Below are positions 1 through 9,623 of a stretch of DNA of 64,000 bases, one piece after another. The DNA comes from Dipteris shenzhenensis (taxonomy: Eukaryota; Polypodiophyta; Polypodiopsida; Gleicheniales). The position numbers were made by a program, and so were the translations under genes. The notes under the pieces were generated by a model that ran no database searches, was not told the DNA's origin, and saw only the letters and a program-made list of their open reading frames with translations. Numbering within the stretch: position 1 is the first letter of the stretch; each line of letters begins with the position of its first letter. The stretch lies in the NCBI GenBank assembly GCA_047967505.1, contig CM106540.1; one strand, 5' to 3'.

Positions 1-401
1 TGCAAACAGCAAGAAAAGTGAATTCTCCTTGGAAGAAATCCATTAACTGGGGCATATAATATCCAAGAATGGGATACAGATGGATCCAGTAAAGATCTGT
101 GCCATTCAAGAATGGCCAGAGCTGAAAACCGTGCATGAAGTTCGAAGTTTCCTAGGCTTGTGTTCTTACTACATAAGGTTTATCGCATTTTGCTGATATC
201 GCAGCTCCATTACATGACCTTACTAAGAAAAATGCAGCCTTCACATGGGGAATATCACAGAAGAAAGCATTCAATACACTCAAGGAGAAGTTGACTACAG
301 AGCCTATTCTTGTAGTCCCGGATCTTTATCAATCTTTTGATGTTGATTGCGATGCTTGTGGAGAATGTGTTGGGGCTGCATTGCATTAGAATGGTCATGT
401 A
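1..401 (+). pseudogene. Ty3/Gypsy reverse transcriptase C-terminus and start of RNase H, broken
   Basis: This is the upstream continuation of the pol gene that resumes at 402. Read on the plus strand, it shows the end of a Ty3 reverse transcriptase (a VRSFLGLCSYY block near 140-170), then the connection to RNase H with KKAFNTLKEKL and the segment that carries the first catalytic Asp of RNase H near 340-360. A frame change near 185 and an in-frame TAG at about 388 break the reading. The element therefore cannot make a full Pol. The left end of the element is outside the window. Confidence 0.75.
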
Positions 402-2177
402 GTGGCCTATGAAAGCAGGAGACTTCGGGATGCAGAGAGATATCTAGGAATCTATGAGAAAGAGTTATTGGCTGTAATTCATGCCATCCATACATGGAAG
501 CACTATCTTTTGGGTGCAGATTTTACTGTTAAGACAGATCACCAAAGTCTGAGATACTTTTTGACTCAGACCAAGCTTTCCGAGAAGCATATGAAATGGG
601 CAAACATGCTGTCAATGTATCATTTTCAGATTGTCCATACCCCAGGAATTCGGAACAGAGTGGCAGATGCCTTGTCCCGAAGACCCCGGGTCAATAATGT
701 GACTATTGCTTATCATCAGGACCTGGAAGGCATGAGGGAGCAATATGCTAGTGATGCGGATTTTGGTGAGATTTTACAGCAAATGCAAGAGGGGCAATCC
801 ACCAGTCACTATTCCCTGAAAGATGGGTATGTAATGAAAGATGATTGCCTATGCATCACCCAGGAGATGAGGAAAAAGATTTTGGAGGAATGCCATGCAC
901 CTCCCTATGCTGGACACAGAGGAATTACAGCAACCACTTTAGCACTAGAGAGGTATTTCTTTTGGCGAGGGATGCGGAAAGATATACATCAGTTTGTTAC
1001 TGAATGCCTTACGTGTCAGAAAGTCAAGTATGACAGACGGAAGGCACCTGGCCTACTTATGCCTCTTCCCGTGCCTCAGGCACCATGGGAAAGTACTACA
1101 ATGGACTTTATTTTTGATTTGCCAAGATCAAAGTCAGGGAATGATGGGATTTGGACTATCATTGATAGATTGAGCAAGCAAGCTCATTTCATTCCGGTTC
1201 GCAAAACCATAAAGGCATATCATGTGGCTAAGCTTTTCATGGCACATATCTTTAAGCATCATGGTATGCCTAAGTCCATTGTTAGTGATCGAGATCCCAG
1301 AATGACCAGTCTATTCTGGAGAGCTTTATTTGATAACATGGGGACGAATCTGAATTTTTCTTCTTCTTTCCATCCCCAGAATGATGGTCAAAGTGAAGTA
1401 GCAAATTCTACAGTTTTGGATGTGCTGAAATGCTACGTGGGTGACCAAAGTTCAGACTGGGAAAAATACCTACCATCGGTAGAGTTTGCTTACAATAATA
1501 TAGTACATAGCTCTACAGGGAAAGCCCCTTTTGAGGTCATATATGGGAAGGTGATTTTGCCACCTATATTGAGGACCAAAGATGAAATATTTGCAGCTGA
1601 TCAGTTTGTGAGAGACCTCCAGACAGCTTACAGCCAAGTCCGGACAGCAATCGAAAGGTCTCAAGAGAAACATAAAAGAGCTGCAGATAAGCATAGGAGA
1701 CAGTTAGATCTCAAGGAAGGGGATTGGGTACTTTTGAAGTTTGAAAAAGCTAGGCTCCACAAGTTTAAAGGCAAACAGAAAGTGTATGCAAAGTTATCTC
1801 CCAGATACTATGGCCCTTTCAGGGTTATAGAAAGAATAAATGAGGTTGCATATAGGTTAGCATTGCGAGAGCATTGGAGGATTCACAATGCATTCCATGT
1901 GAGTCTTCTAAAGAAATTCCAAGGACCAGAGCCTACAGAATCAGTATTAGAGGATCCACCAGAAGTGGATGAGCTGGAGGAGGTCCTTCAACCAGAGCAA
2001 ATTGTGTACCATACTGTAGGCAAAGGCCCTCAGGGTAAGGAGTTTTACAGGTATCTTGTAAAATTCAAGAACTATACGGCATTAGATGCCAAGTGGATGG
2101 ACGAAGACATGTTATCCGATCATCCACAGCTTTTGGATGTTTACAAGGAAGCTTTTCAGTTGAGGTCAACTGAATAG
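402..2177 (+). CDS. Ty3 chromovirus Pol fragment: RNase H, integrase, chromodomain
   Basis: This 591-codon open frame begins inside the RNase H domain, so its ATG is not the original start. Residues 1-100 are RNase H ([11 protein letters not shown], then [16 protein letters not shown]). About 160-215 is the H2C2 zinc-binding region of integrase (HAPPYAGHRG then CLTCQKVK). The integrase core follows, with D235, D296 and E332, which fits the DD35E spacing exactly. GQSE replaces the usual GQTE. About 540-590 resembles a chromodomain (RYLVKFKNYT, then a Trp in KWMDEDML), which in this clade guides insertion to chromatin. The stop is followed closely by the purine tract and LTR. The ORF is intact from 402, but the gene upstream is broken, so it is probably inactive by itself. 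Confidence 0.85.
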   Translation: MAYESRRLRDAERYLGIYEKELLAVIHAIHTWKHYLLGADFTVKTDHQSLRYFLTQTKLSEKHMKWANMLSMYHFQIVHTPGIRNRVADALSRRPRVNNVTIAYHQDLEGMREQYASDADFGEILQQMQEGQSTSHYSLKDGYVMKDDCLCITQEMRKKILEECHAPPYAGHRGITATTLALERYFFWRGMRKDIHQFVTECLTCQKVKYDRRKAPGLLMPLPVPQAPWESTTMDFIFDLPRSKSGNDGIWTIIDRLSKQAHFIPVRKTIKAYHVAKLFMAHIFKHHGMPKSIVSDRDPRMTSLFWRALFDNMGTNLNFSSSFHPQNDGQSEVANSTVLDVLKCYVGDQSSDWEKYLPSVEFAYNNIVHSSTGKAPFEVIYGKVILPPILRTKDEIFAADQFVRDLQTAYSQVRTAIERSQEKHKRAADKHRRQLDLKEGDWVLLKFEKARLHKFKGKQKVYAKLSPRYYGPFRVIERINEVAYRLALREHWRIHNAFHVSLLKKFQGPEPTESVLEDPPEVDELEEVLQPEQIVYHTVGKGPQGKEFYRYLVKFKNYTALDAKWMDEDMLSDHPQLLDVYKEAFQLRSTE

Positions 2178-2237
2178 AAGCCGGAGGGATGTCATCACAA
2201 TGTAAATATCCTAAGTCAAAGTACAGTTGACCATTTA

Positions 2238-2593
2238 TTTGATCATAATTAAAGAGTTTTATATGTGTTAATTATGGTCAAAGAATTCTTTTAATGGTTA
2301 AAGGATTGACTACGGTCAAAGATACTTGACTCTAGTCAAGTAAACCTGACTTCGGTCGAGGAGACTTGGTTTATTACCAAGAGGGTTAACTGCGGTTAAC
2401 CAGAGAACCACAGAGCTGACTATGGTCAGAGAGTGTTGACTTCGGTCAACAAGACTTGGCATGCGCCAAGAGGGTTAACACCGGTTAACCAAGATGTGCC
2501 AACTTCGGTTGGAGAGACTTGGCTATAATTAAGGCGCCTCGACCCTTGGTCAAAGCTCCTTAATTATAATCAAGAGTGTTGACTCCGGTCAAC
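2238..2593. repeat. Array of thirteen short inverted repeats with tetraloop-like centres
   Basis: Consecutive imperfect-to-perfect hairpins lie at 2238-2282, 2306-2319, 2325-2340, 2345-2361, 2365-2381, 2384-2401, 2416-2429, 2435-2450, 2455-2470, 2473-2490, 2499-2512, 2518-2574 and 2578-2593. The arms differ in sequence (TTGAC/GTCAA, GGTTAAC/GTTAACC, CTTGGC/GCCAAG, CCAAC/GTTGG), but the centres are mostly four bases. Six centres are UNCG-type in RNA (TACG, TTCG three times, TGCG, TCCG) closed by C-G. Many arms contain TTGAC, the core of the plant W-box. Confidence 0.85.
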
Positions 2594-3067
2594 CAGAGAA
2601 TAAATATATATATTTTTTATTTGTTAGGTGTGCACATGTGTTCAGTGGGGGCGCCCACCGTGACTAGATTAGTCCACAGCGTGTTATCTGCATGCAAAGC
2701 GCTAACAATTAATGGGTGCCATGGTGGTGCGCTTTAATTAATTGTTGCAAGTACTAGGAAGAGTTATTTTCCTTAGCACTACGGGAGCCTAACAAGCATC
2801 TAGGAGGCGGTTCGTGTGACCAAGTGCTTTGAAGACTCCAGAGTGGCCCTTAGTGGCATGTAATAGGACTTAGTCTAGATTTTAGACAAGTGGCATGTTG
2901 CCAATTTGAAATGAGCTTGAAGCTCTTGTGATGAATGATTCACGTTTTGGATTTTTGGGAATGTATCAGACAGCTCTACGCTGCTCTACGCTGAACTCTT
3001 GTAACAGATTCTCTTCAAGAAATAAAATATCTTCGGGTGGGTCCAGCCCGACATGTTGTCCTGGGCG

Positions 3068-3069
<2 letters not shown>

Positions 3070-3101
<32 letters not shown>
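3070..3101. repeat. (AG)n microsatellite
   Basis: About 16 uninterrupted AG units. Confidence 0.95.
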
Positions 3102-3102
<1 letters not shown>

Positions 3103-3140
3103 CTACTGAGTATTTCTGCAGTAAATTCAGAGCGTGAGGA

Positions 3141-3734
3141 TTTGTAGAGAGAGAGCTTGTGAATTGCAATAATTGCTCGAATTTGAAGATCATCGCATTT
3201 GGTGACTCTCCGATCGGCACATTGAGAGTCATGACATGATGTCCCTTGGTAGCTACTCCTATGGCCTTCATCGACACATCGTTTGAGGGCATCCTTGCGT
3301 AGTTCTTCACCGACATACCTCTTCGCATCAAGATGTGCACACTCTTGTGTGTTAGCTACTTCGGGATCATGGGTTCTCTGCCCACTGCCCTTGCGATGCT
3401 TAAAATGAATGAAAATATTTCTATGTTTAAGTTAAAGGTTCTTTGCCTCGAGTAGTCCCTCTAAAATGAATGTTTGAAGAGTCAATAAGAGGTCCTTTGC
3501 CCTGGGTTGTCCCCCAAAAATGATTGTATTGTGTTTTACTTTGGTTGATGGTATAGACCACCCAGTTCAAAGTAAGGGGGGATGACGAGTGATGGTTTGC
3601 CCTTGCTGGTCGCAAGCTGACTGAGAAGTCACTATCACACGAGAGGTGTTGGATAGTTGGACTTGCTCTTTGCAGTATTGTGGTGGAGGGGGGATCGGTC
3701 TACTCTTGTGTGTTGGGTCTCACAACTCTTTGCT
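3141..3734 (+). other. Retroelement-derived sequence without a gene
   Basis: No coding frame is supported. Two similar phrases (GTTAAAGGTTCTTTGCC near 3430 and AGAGGTCCTTTGCCCTGG near 3490) suggest short repeats of the non-coding 3' region of the element that ends in the LTR at 3746. Confidence 0.35.
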
Positions 3735-3745
3735 CTGAAGGGGGG
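3735..3745 (+). other. Polypurine tract
   Basis: A purine run ending in GAAGGGGGG abuts the TGTTGG start of the LTR at 3746. That is the expected position of the plus-strand primer of an LTR retrotransposon. Confidence 0.6.
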
Positions 3746-4004
3746 TGTTGGAGATATCATAGTCAAAGCGTGTGGTGATGTGATGTGTTATTGTGTAGTA
3801 CTAGGTGATCTAGTACTAGTCTATGTGAGTGAGTCTTGTGTGAGTGCCACGTGTCATCATGGGACTTATTCCATATGCACTAGGTACTAGAGTGTATGTG
3901 AGTAGCCTATATAAAGGCTTGTACTTCACTTGTCATTATACACTTGATGAATGAATGAAAGCCTTTGTCATGTCTTCATTTGAGCATCATTTCCTCACAC
4001 CCTA

Positions 4005-4041
<37 letters not shown>

Positions 4042-4058
4042 TCACCATGTTTCTAACA
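3746..4058 (+). repeat. LTR (probable 3' LTR) of a second retrotransposon
   Basis: It begins TGTTGGAGATATC and ends TTTCTAACA, near-perfect inverted termini (TGTTGGA against TCTAACA). Inside are a TATA box (TATATAAA, 3908-3915) and a (TC)n tract at about 4008-4040. The purine tract immediately upstream marks it as a 3' LTR rather than a 5' or solo LTR. No matching target duplication was seen. Confidence 0.65.
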
Positions 4059-4169
4059 TTATATACAGTCAACTTCAGCATAGTGGCTCCCATGAGGCAC
4101 CATGGGATGAAGAGGACTTATTTTCCATACCTCCTCACAGCATACAAGTAGGTCTTTTTCATACCCTAG

Positions 4170-4490
4170 TTCAAGTTTTAGCAAAAGGGGATGTTACAGA
4201 GGGGACTATGATCCCGTGTCCAATCACCAAGGAAAGCATCGAAGAAGAGATGAAAATGCAAGTGCCTCTCCTTGTGCCCAAGGCGGGTGACCAAAAAGTA
4301 TGTCCTGAAAGAAGCTTACCCGACTTGGCATAATCCCTAGCATCCAATTTGTGTTCCTGGATCATCAGAATATCAGTGGGTCCCTTAGTAACACCTGGAT
4401 GAAGCTGGTCATGAATCAACTGCCTACGGTGGCGGTGAGGTACACCTCCGAGGCCCTGAACATTCCAACTAACAATGGAAATGTTGCGGA
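4170..4490 (-). pseudogene. LINE ORF2 endonuclease N-terminal fragment, inverted
   Basis: On the minus strand from about 4490 the reading starts with the typical LINE endonuclease opening (a SIVSWNVQGLGG-like phrase). It continues through DILMIQEHKLDA, whose Glu lies in the endonuclease active site, and SGHTFWSPALGTRRG. The closest match in this window is the antisense LINE at 63.7-64.0 kb (DILLLQEHKLSV). It is cut off near 4170. It lies head to head with plus-strand ORF2 sequence that begins just to its right, the arrangement left by twin priming during LINE insertion. Confidence 0.7.
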
Positions 4491-4499
4491 CTTGGGTAT

Positions 4500-5605
4500 C
4501 TCAGATGCATGATGAGCAGCTTTCACCGTCCGATGTAGCTGCGGCCCTCTCAAATATTAGCGACTTTTATCATTCAATTACTCGTACCAGGAGAGTTGAG
4601 ATCCTCAGGCGGGAGATAGGTATCTGTTAGTAGTTGTCTGCTCTTCAAAGGGAGGAGCAAAGAGGCCTATAGATGCTTGGATTCAGGAGTGCCTTGCTGT
4701 AGCAAGGGCCCAGCAGCAGAGAGCAGAGTATGCCTTTCACGCTAGAGAGTCATTTTGGACTCAGAAGGGAGGTAGGGTCAACAAGCAGTTTTCTACTCTT
4801 GGCCCCAGGCATACTAAGGAGAGCGTATCACAGCTTGTTGACTCAGACGGAGTTTTACAGACACATCTAGATGCCATCTTGTAGGTAGCTACAGAGTTGT
4901 ATGCCTCCCTTCTTACAGCAGATCCTGATAGTCAGGCCATAGATGATGCTAGAGTTGTTATTTGGCAACACGTACCTATGTTGGTTACAGGGGATATGAT
5001 AGTCTCACTGGATGCACCCTTCACCAACATAGAGTTCAAGATTGATTTATTCGCTGTTCATAAGGACAAGTGTCCTGGATCAGACGGACTTACCCCCTCT
5101 TTCTTTATTACTTTTTGGGATCAGATTGGGGATCACATCACCTCAGCCCTACAGGGCGTTTGGGACTCGGGTGAGATGCCAGACTCGCTTATGGAGCGTC
5201 TCATTCATCTTATTCCAAAAGGGGGTTGCAGGAATTTAGTGTCTCAGTGGAGACCGATCACTCTATTGGGCACCTTGTACAAAATCTTAGCAAAAGCAAT
5301 CAGCCTTCGTTTGCAGCCTTTTCTTCCAAATCTTATACATGATATGCAGACGGGCTTTGTGCGTGGCAGGATCATTTTTTATAACATCTTCTCATTTTGG
5401 GAGGCTTCTGACTGGGCCATGCATAATGGTCATAGGCTTGCCATTCTATTCCTAGACATTGAGAAAGCTTATGACAGGGTAGACTGGGGCTTCTTAGAGG
5501 GTACCCTTGCTCGTTTTGGATTTTGTGTCACGATCTGTGATGTATTCCTTTCTCTATACCTTAGACTTATGGATGGTTTGATGAATGGACACTTGTCGAA
5601 GGGTA
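4500..5605 (+). pseudogene. LINE (L1-type) ORF2: linker and reverse transcriptase N-terminal half
   Basis: From about 4500 the plus strand carries decayed ORF2 linker with several stops. An open frame from 4897 holds the RT fingers and palm: DKCPGSDGLTPSFF (about residues 57-70), LIHLIPKGG, QWRPITLLGTLYKILAKAI, DMQTGFVRGRII, and LFLDIEKAYDRVDW with the first catalytic Asp. The YADD motif is absent, because the sequence switches to an LTR near 5570-5610. The ORF tail after about residue 225 is LTR sequence, not RT. Confidence 0.8.
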
Positions 5606-5925
5606 TGCCCTTTCGACGAGACACTTCCTATGAGGCACAACCCTTCACAAGAGACATTCTATTGAAGAGACACTACCATTGTAATGTACCCTCTCATCAA
5701 GGGTCACACCCTTCACAAGGGGTACACACCTCTTCATGCACATACACTTTGGAGTACACACCTTTTCATGTGTGATTCTTCACTCTCTATATAAGAGAGG
5801 CCCAACTGTATGGACGACACACTACAGACACTCAAGCATACAAATATTCCTTGTTCTCTGCTATTTAAGTTTCCTTTTTGTTCCTTAGCACATTTCTAAA
5901 TATAGTAAATCTAGGATTTCTTACA
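5575..5925 (+). repeat. 5' LTR of a Met-primed LTR retrotransposon
   Basis: Its right end is set by the primer site at 5927 (LTR end ATTTCTTACA). The left end is approximate. It holds a TATA box (CTCTATATAAGAG, about 5784-5796) and short palindromes such as GTCGAAGGG/CCCTTTCGAC at 5595-5617. It interrupts the LINE reverse transcriptase. Confidence 0.6.
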
Positions 5926-5926
5926 A

Positions 5927-5938
5927 TGGTATCAGAGC
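5927..5938 (+). other. Primer-binding site for initiator tRNA-Met
   Basis: TGGTATCAGAGC lies two bases after the LTR end. It matches the 3' end complement of plant initiator tRNA-Met, the usual primer of Ty1/copia and many other plant elements. Confidence 0.85.
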
Positions 5939-5939
5939 A

Positions 5940-7420
5940 AATTTCGCTCTGGCCTATAGGAAATGCCCCCCACCTTCTAGCACCTATCTGATACATCTCA
6001 TTCCGCTAGAAGGATATCCACGCACGTTGTGCATGGAAGAGATGGAGAGAATGAGCGTTAAATTTTTTAGCACCAACCCCACCTAAAGTCATCAGTGGCC
6101 TCTCCATCTCCCTCACATCACGAGTTGATGTGAATGGACACGACAAAAATCGTGTCTTTTGATGTGCTTGGGCTGTCCCAAAACCAAGGGACGTACATTT
6201 TTCACCATCGGACACACCTTTTGATGAGGAGTTTTTGACTCCTCACCCAAGGGACACACCCCATCGTGGAAAAAAGGACACATCTTTTCGTGTGGGGACA
6301 CCCCTCTTTAAAATAGGGTTGCACCCCTTCATGAACAGGTACACCTATTCCAAGGGTCATACCCCTTAGAATAGGCACACCCTTTGGCACCAAGCACCGA
6401 CCTACAAAAGGGTACCTAGAGGGCCTAAAAAGGGCAACCAGCCCTACACCCAAGGCCTAACCTAAGACTACCCTTGGGTTCAAGTAACCCAACCTTTAAT
6501 TTTTGGGAAAAGCAAGGCCTAGCAGTTATTTCAGCCATCGCAAATCGGCCAGAGCCGTCTCGGAAGTCGCGCTTGCTGTTCCGTACAATTTATCATGCCG
6601 ATTTTGCTCCCCCCTTGCCGATTCTGCTTGCCAGCCAACGCCAAGCCTGCTCCCCACCAACAATTCTGCTTCCAGGCTTTGATCAGCCCTTGGCGGCCTT
6701 CCATAGTCACGCCAATCCTGCCCTCAGCCTGCTGAATCTGTTCGCCAGCCTTTGCTCAGCAATGGATGCCTTCCATCGCCTGAGAAGAGTGACAGCCTGA
6801 CGCCAATCTCTGCATAGCCGGCTCTACCTCTTCACCTCGCCATGTCTGCCTGCGAACATAAGCCTTGCTGTCCAGCAAATCACCTCAGCCAGCCCCTCTA
6901 TAGAGGCAGCCATACCAATAGAGTGGATGGATACAGATGATATGCCGATCACAGAGTCCACTTGGTTGAGAGCTTTCACGAGGACGGATATTCCTTTACA
7001 GGTCATAGCCTTGCGGGATGCACTTGAGGAGACCCTAGTCTTTGATGTTTAGTCGGGAGATACTCAGATCTTCAGGTGATATTCTTTTGGAGGTTTCCTT
7101 CCAGCCTGTTAGTATTGCAGGTTACATGGAGTGGGGCATGGATTCATAGTGGTATATTGATCCCGACCCTCTTCTCTTGGCACTTGGGTTTTGGAGAGTC
7201 TGGTTGTATGGTGGTTCCCCCATTAGGTTCTTGTAGTGGGACCCTTCTTTGATTCTTCTTCAGGGCTGAGGTGGCATTTTCAGCCTCCACCTTCGATTTT
7301 TGTTAGCTCTTTTTGAGCTGTTTATTTTCTTCTCGTGCCTGGCATGTTGTACTCCCGCATTAGAGCTTGCTCTTGCGGTTTTGAATCATACATAATGAGG
7401 TGATCTTTTTTTAAAAAAAA
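5940..7420 (+). mobile_element. Leader and decayed internal region of the Met-primed element, then a tail-like end
   Basis: After the primer site the sequence has many short inverted repeats, including perfect arms at 6137-6156 (GACACGA/TCGTGTC) and 6226-6246 (TGAGGAGT/ACTCCTCA). A 108-codon frame at 6474-6800 is Pro- and Leu-rich and not recognised. From about 6900 a broken frame (phrase IEWMDTDDMPITESTWLRAF) is also unrecognised. The stretch ends at about 7403-7420 in a T run and A run that look like a LINE 3' tail. No second LTR was found. Confidence 0.35.
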
Positions 7421-9084
7421 GAAGCTCAAGGAATAGATGGCTGCCCTACATATGACAATGCAAGGGAAGCATGAGGTTTTCCAAGCAAATAGATTTAAGA
7501 AAGGCTGAAATGAGGGACTGGAAGAAAGTGGACAGTAAGGGTAAAGCAGCTCCAACAAAAAAATAATTTATTTCTGATGCCTTAGAAGAAGAGAAGAGAA
7601 GACACAGGAAGCACTAAATGCCCTCATTAGAGGCCTCGAAGTTGGGGACACTGAATGGGACAGGCAGGTGGGGTTGCTAGACTTTGAGATGGACCCTCTT
7701 AGAGTACTAGAGATTGAAACTACTCAGTGCATTTTAACAAGTTGGAGATTGGATTTTTTAATGCAGAATTTTACGAGGTGCTCATGGATGCATATTGGAA
7801 TGGAGATTGCATGAGTGAGAGTTTGCATAATTTGACAAATTGCCCAATATGAATAGCATAAAGAGATATACACGAATTGCACTTGGGTTGAGGAGCCAAG
7901 ACGGGGGTGCCCACCCCCCCACCCCCCCTCTCCCTGGCCCCCTTTCCAGGCTCTTTTATTTCTTGAAATGGAGATACAAGACCAAGGTCCAATGCACCAA
8001 CAAGCTCTGACTCAAACTTTGGAGAGTGATGATTTAGACGTAACTGTAGAATAAGAGTGCTAAAGTAGAACCATTTACAAGGGATGACTCAAAGGCTAGA
8101 GCTAGTGAGAGCTGGACCCCAGGGGCACCTCAATCCGCAAGGAAGATGCCTGCATAGTCACAACTTCATCCCACATTAGGTGCATGTTCTAGATTTCTAG
8201 AAAAGAGGAAATTTCAATGCAAAAATGTAATGCAAACAAACAGTGCTCAGTCTCTTCCCTTCCACTTGTGCTCCCCTGGTTGCCGAGCCCTTTGTGCAAT
8301 TGGCAGCCCCTGTTGCTTGCAAGGATGAGATTTTGGGGCTGGGTATAGAAAAACTCAGAAGAAGTGTTGTAGGGTAGAGAGAGATAGCCTTGGAGTGGAG
8401 TAATGGTGTAGAGAGAGTGATGTAGTTGCTCCAAGGTAGGGTGAAGGGAAATATATGTGGCTGCTGCTGCAAGGATGAGAAGAGAGAGAGATTTCTGCAG
8501 GTTGAGAGGGCTGACACTGTAGAGAGGGAAATTCTGCACATTACAGAGAGAATCCTGCACAGTACAGAGAGAAATACTGGCAGATGAGAGAGAATGCTGC
8601 TGCTGTTTCTCCCAGGCAGGGGGAAGAGAAAGGCATGCTGCTGCTACTATAGGGTTGAGAGAAAGGCCTGGAATTGTAGAGAGAGAAGCCTGCACAATAG
8701 ATATGATATGATTGTATTAAAGTCCACGTGAGACCCTTCAGGATCTATGGGACTGGCGATCACTATTAACTAATAGTGATCCCTTACATCCATTGAAGAG
8801 AAAAATCTCATAGCTTTGCCATGTAGTGAGTACTTGTTGGGCTAGCTTGTTGCAATGTTCTGAAATCTCTTTTAAGGAGAGAGAAAGTCTCCTGCACCAC
8901 CAACAGGGCTTGGGTGAGAGGCTGGCTGCAACAAGATCGAGGAGGGGGGAGAGCTGTTGCACCGAAAAGGAGAGGTTGCTGCAAAATTTGTGGGGCTCCC
9001 ATGACGTAACTGAACAGTAGGAAAAATATTTTCATTCTCTTGCAAAGCATGTTGTCTTAAATAAATAGAAATACAAAAGAAAAA
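7421..9084. other. No gene seen; repeat-rich spacer
   Basis: It contains a C-rich tract at 7909-7937. At about 8460-8700 there is a degenerate repeat of about 20 bases around the phrase TGCACAGTACAGAGAGAA, mixed with GCTGCTGCT. The open frames here are artefacts of the purine-rich composition. I looked for an upstream MurJ exon in this stretch and did not find one. Confidence 0.5.
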
Positions 9085-9623
9085 TTACCAAGCAAGTGGA
9101 TGCATGTTGAAGCAGAGCGGCAGAGTTGGACCCAGCTGATCTCGGGATAGCGAGATTTTTAGGTGATGCATGACTTGGGACAGGATATGGGACACAGCTA
9201 CTCGAGATGGGAGCGATACATGGAGGATAATGGCCTCCACAGGGTGGCCGTTATGTAGAGGGATTACCTGCTTTCCACATAGAGGAGGTAGTAGCATAGC
9301 CGACTACTTGTTGGGCTCCCCAACTTTTGTGACGTGGGTACATGATTTCATAGTCACTCCCCTCCCACTTGGCGCCGACCACACTTATTTATTCTGCAGT
9401 ATCGTGACTGCATTGCCAGACATGGGACATGATCCCCTTGCCCCCGTCTAGCTTCGAGTACAATTTGACCATGCTCTTAGTGAAGTGGGGATGCCTCCTC
9501 TGAGCGACTCTTTTGGACTTTATATCAATGAGATCACTACCTTCATTGATAGTTTAGGAGGTGAGAGATGACTGCTCGCTGACTTGATGGTACATATACT
9601 GCTATACACTGATGACATAGTCC
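9085..9623 (+). pseudogene. LINE ORF2 fragment: endonuclease end and reverse transcriptase active site (left part)
   Basis: Two recognisable pieces are present. At 9170-9450 is the C-terminal end of an endonuclease domain (GGSSIADYLLGSP then LPLGADHTYL, with the Ser/Asp-His end motif). After a deletion, about 9480-9623 holds RT palm sequence (LSDSFGLYINEITTFID) and the catalytic motif YTDD at 9605-9616, a variant of YADD. The sequence is then interrupted by the hAT transposon; its other half resumes at 13668. This family is distinct from the L1-type LINEs elsewhere in the window. Confidence 0.75.
9616..9623. repeat. Left 8-bp target-site duplication CATAGTCC
   Basis: Identical to 13660-13667. 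Eight-base duplications are the hallmark of hAT transposition. Confidence 0.9.

Larger units (their letters stand above)
1..3140 (+). mobile_element. Ty3/Gypsy chromovirus-type retrotransposon, 3' half with 3' LTR
   Basis: The order RT end, RNase H, zinc-binding H2C2 region, integrase, chromodomain-like tail and LTR identifies a chromovirus. A purine-rich tract (about 2180-2189) precedes TGTCATCACAATG at 2190, which I take as the start of the 3' LTR. An AATAAA signal lies at 3021-3026. The right LTR boundary is not certain; it falls between about 3100 and 3350. The 5' half is outside the window. Confidence 0.7.
2190..3140 (+). repeat. 3' LTR of the chromovirus
   Basis: It starts TGTCATCAC directly after a purine tract and the pol stop. 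It contains the palindrome array (2238-2593), an AT-rich TATA-like stretch at about 2602-2616, a second inverted repeat around 2700-2750 (CAATTAAT versus ATTAATTG) and AATAAA at 3021. The 3' boundary was not fixed because no second LTR copy is in the window. Confidence 0.55.

Noticed and set aside
2238-2593. CRISPR array
   Set aside because: The repeats are palindromes with differing arms and no constant repeat or unique spacers, in a plant retrotransposon LTR.
3746-4058. Solo LTR
   Set aside because: A polypurine tract directly upstream indicates a 3' LTR of a longer element, and no target duplication flanks it.
6474-6800. Host protein of 108 codons
   Set aside because: It lies in the leader of an LTR element, is biased in composition and has no known domain.
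8189-8695. Ser/Leu-rich minus-strand proteins of 114-168 codons
   Set aside because: Two frames over the same GAGAGA-rich repeat are both open, which is typical of low-complexity DNA.
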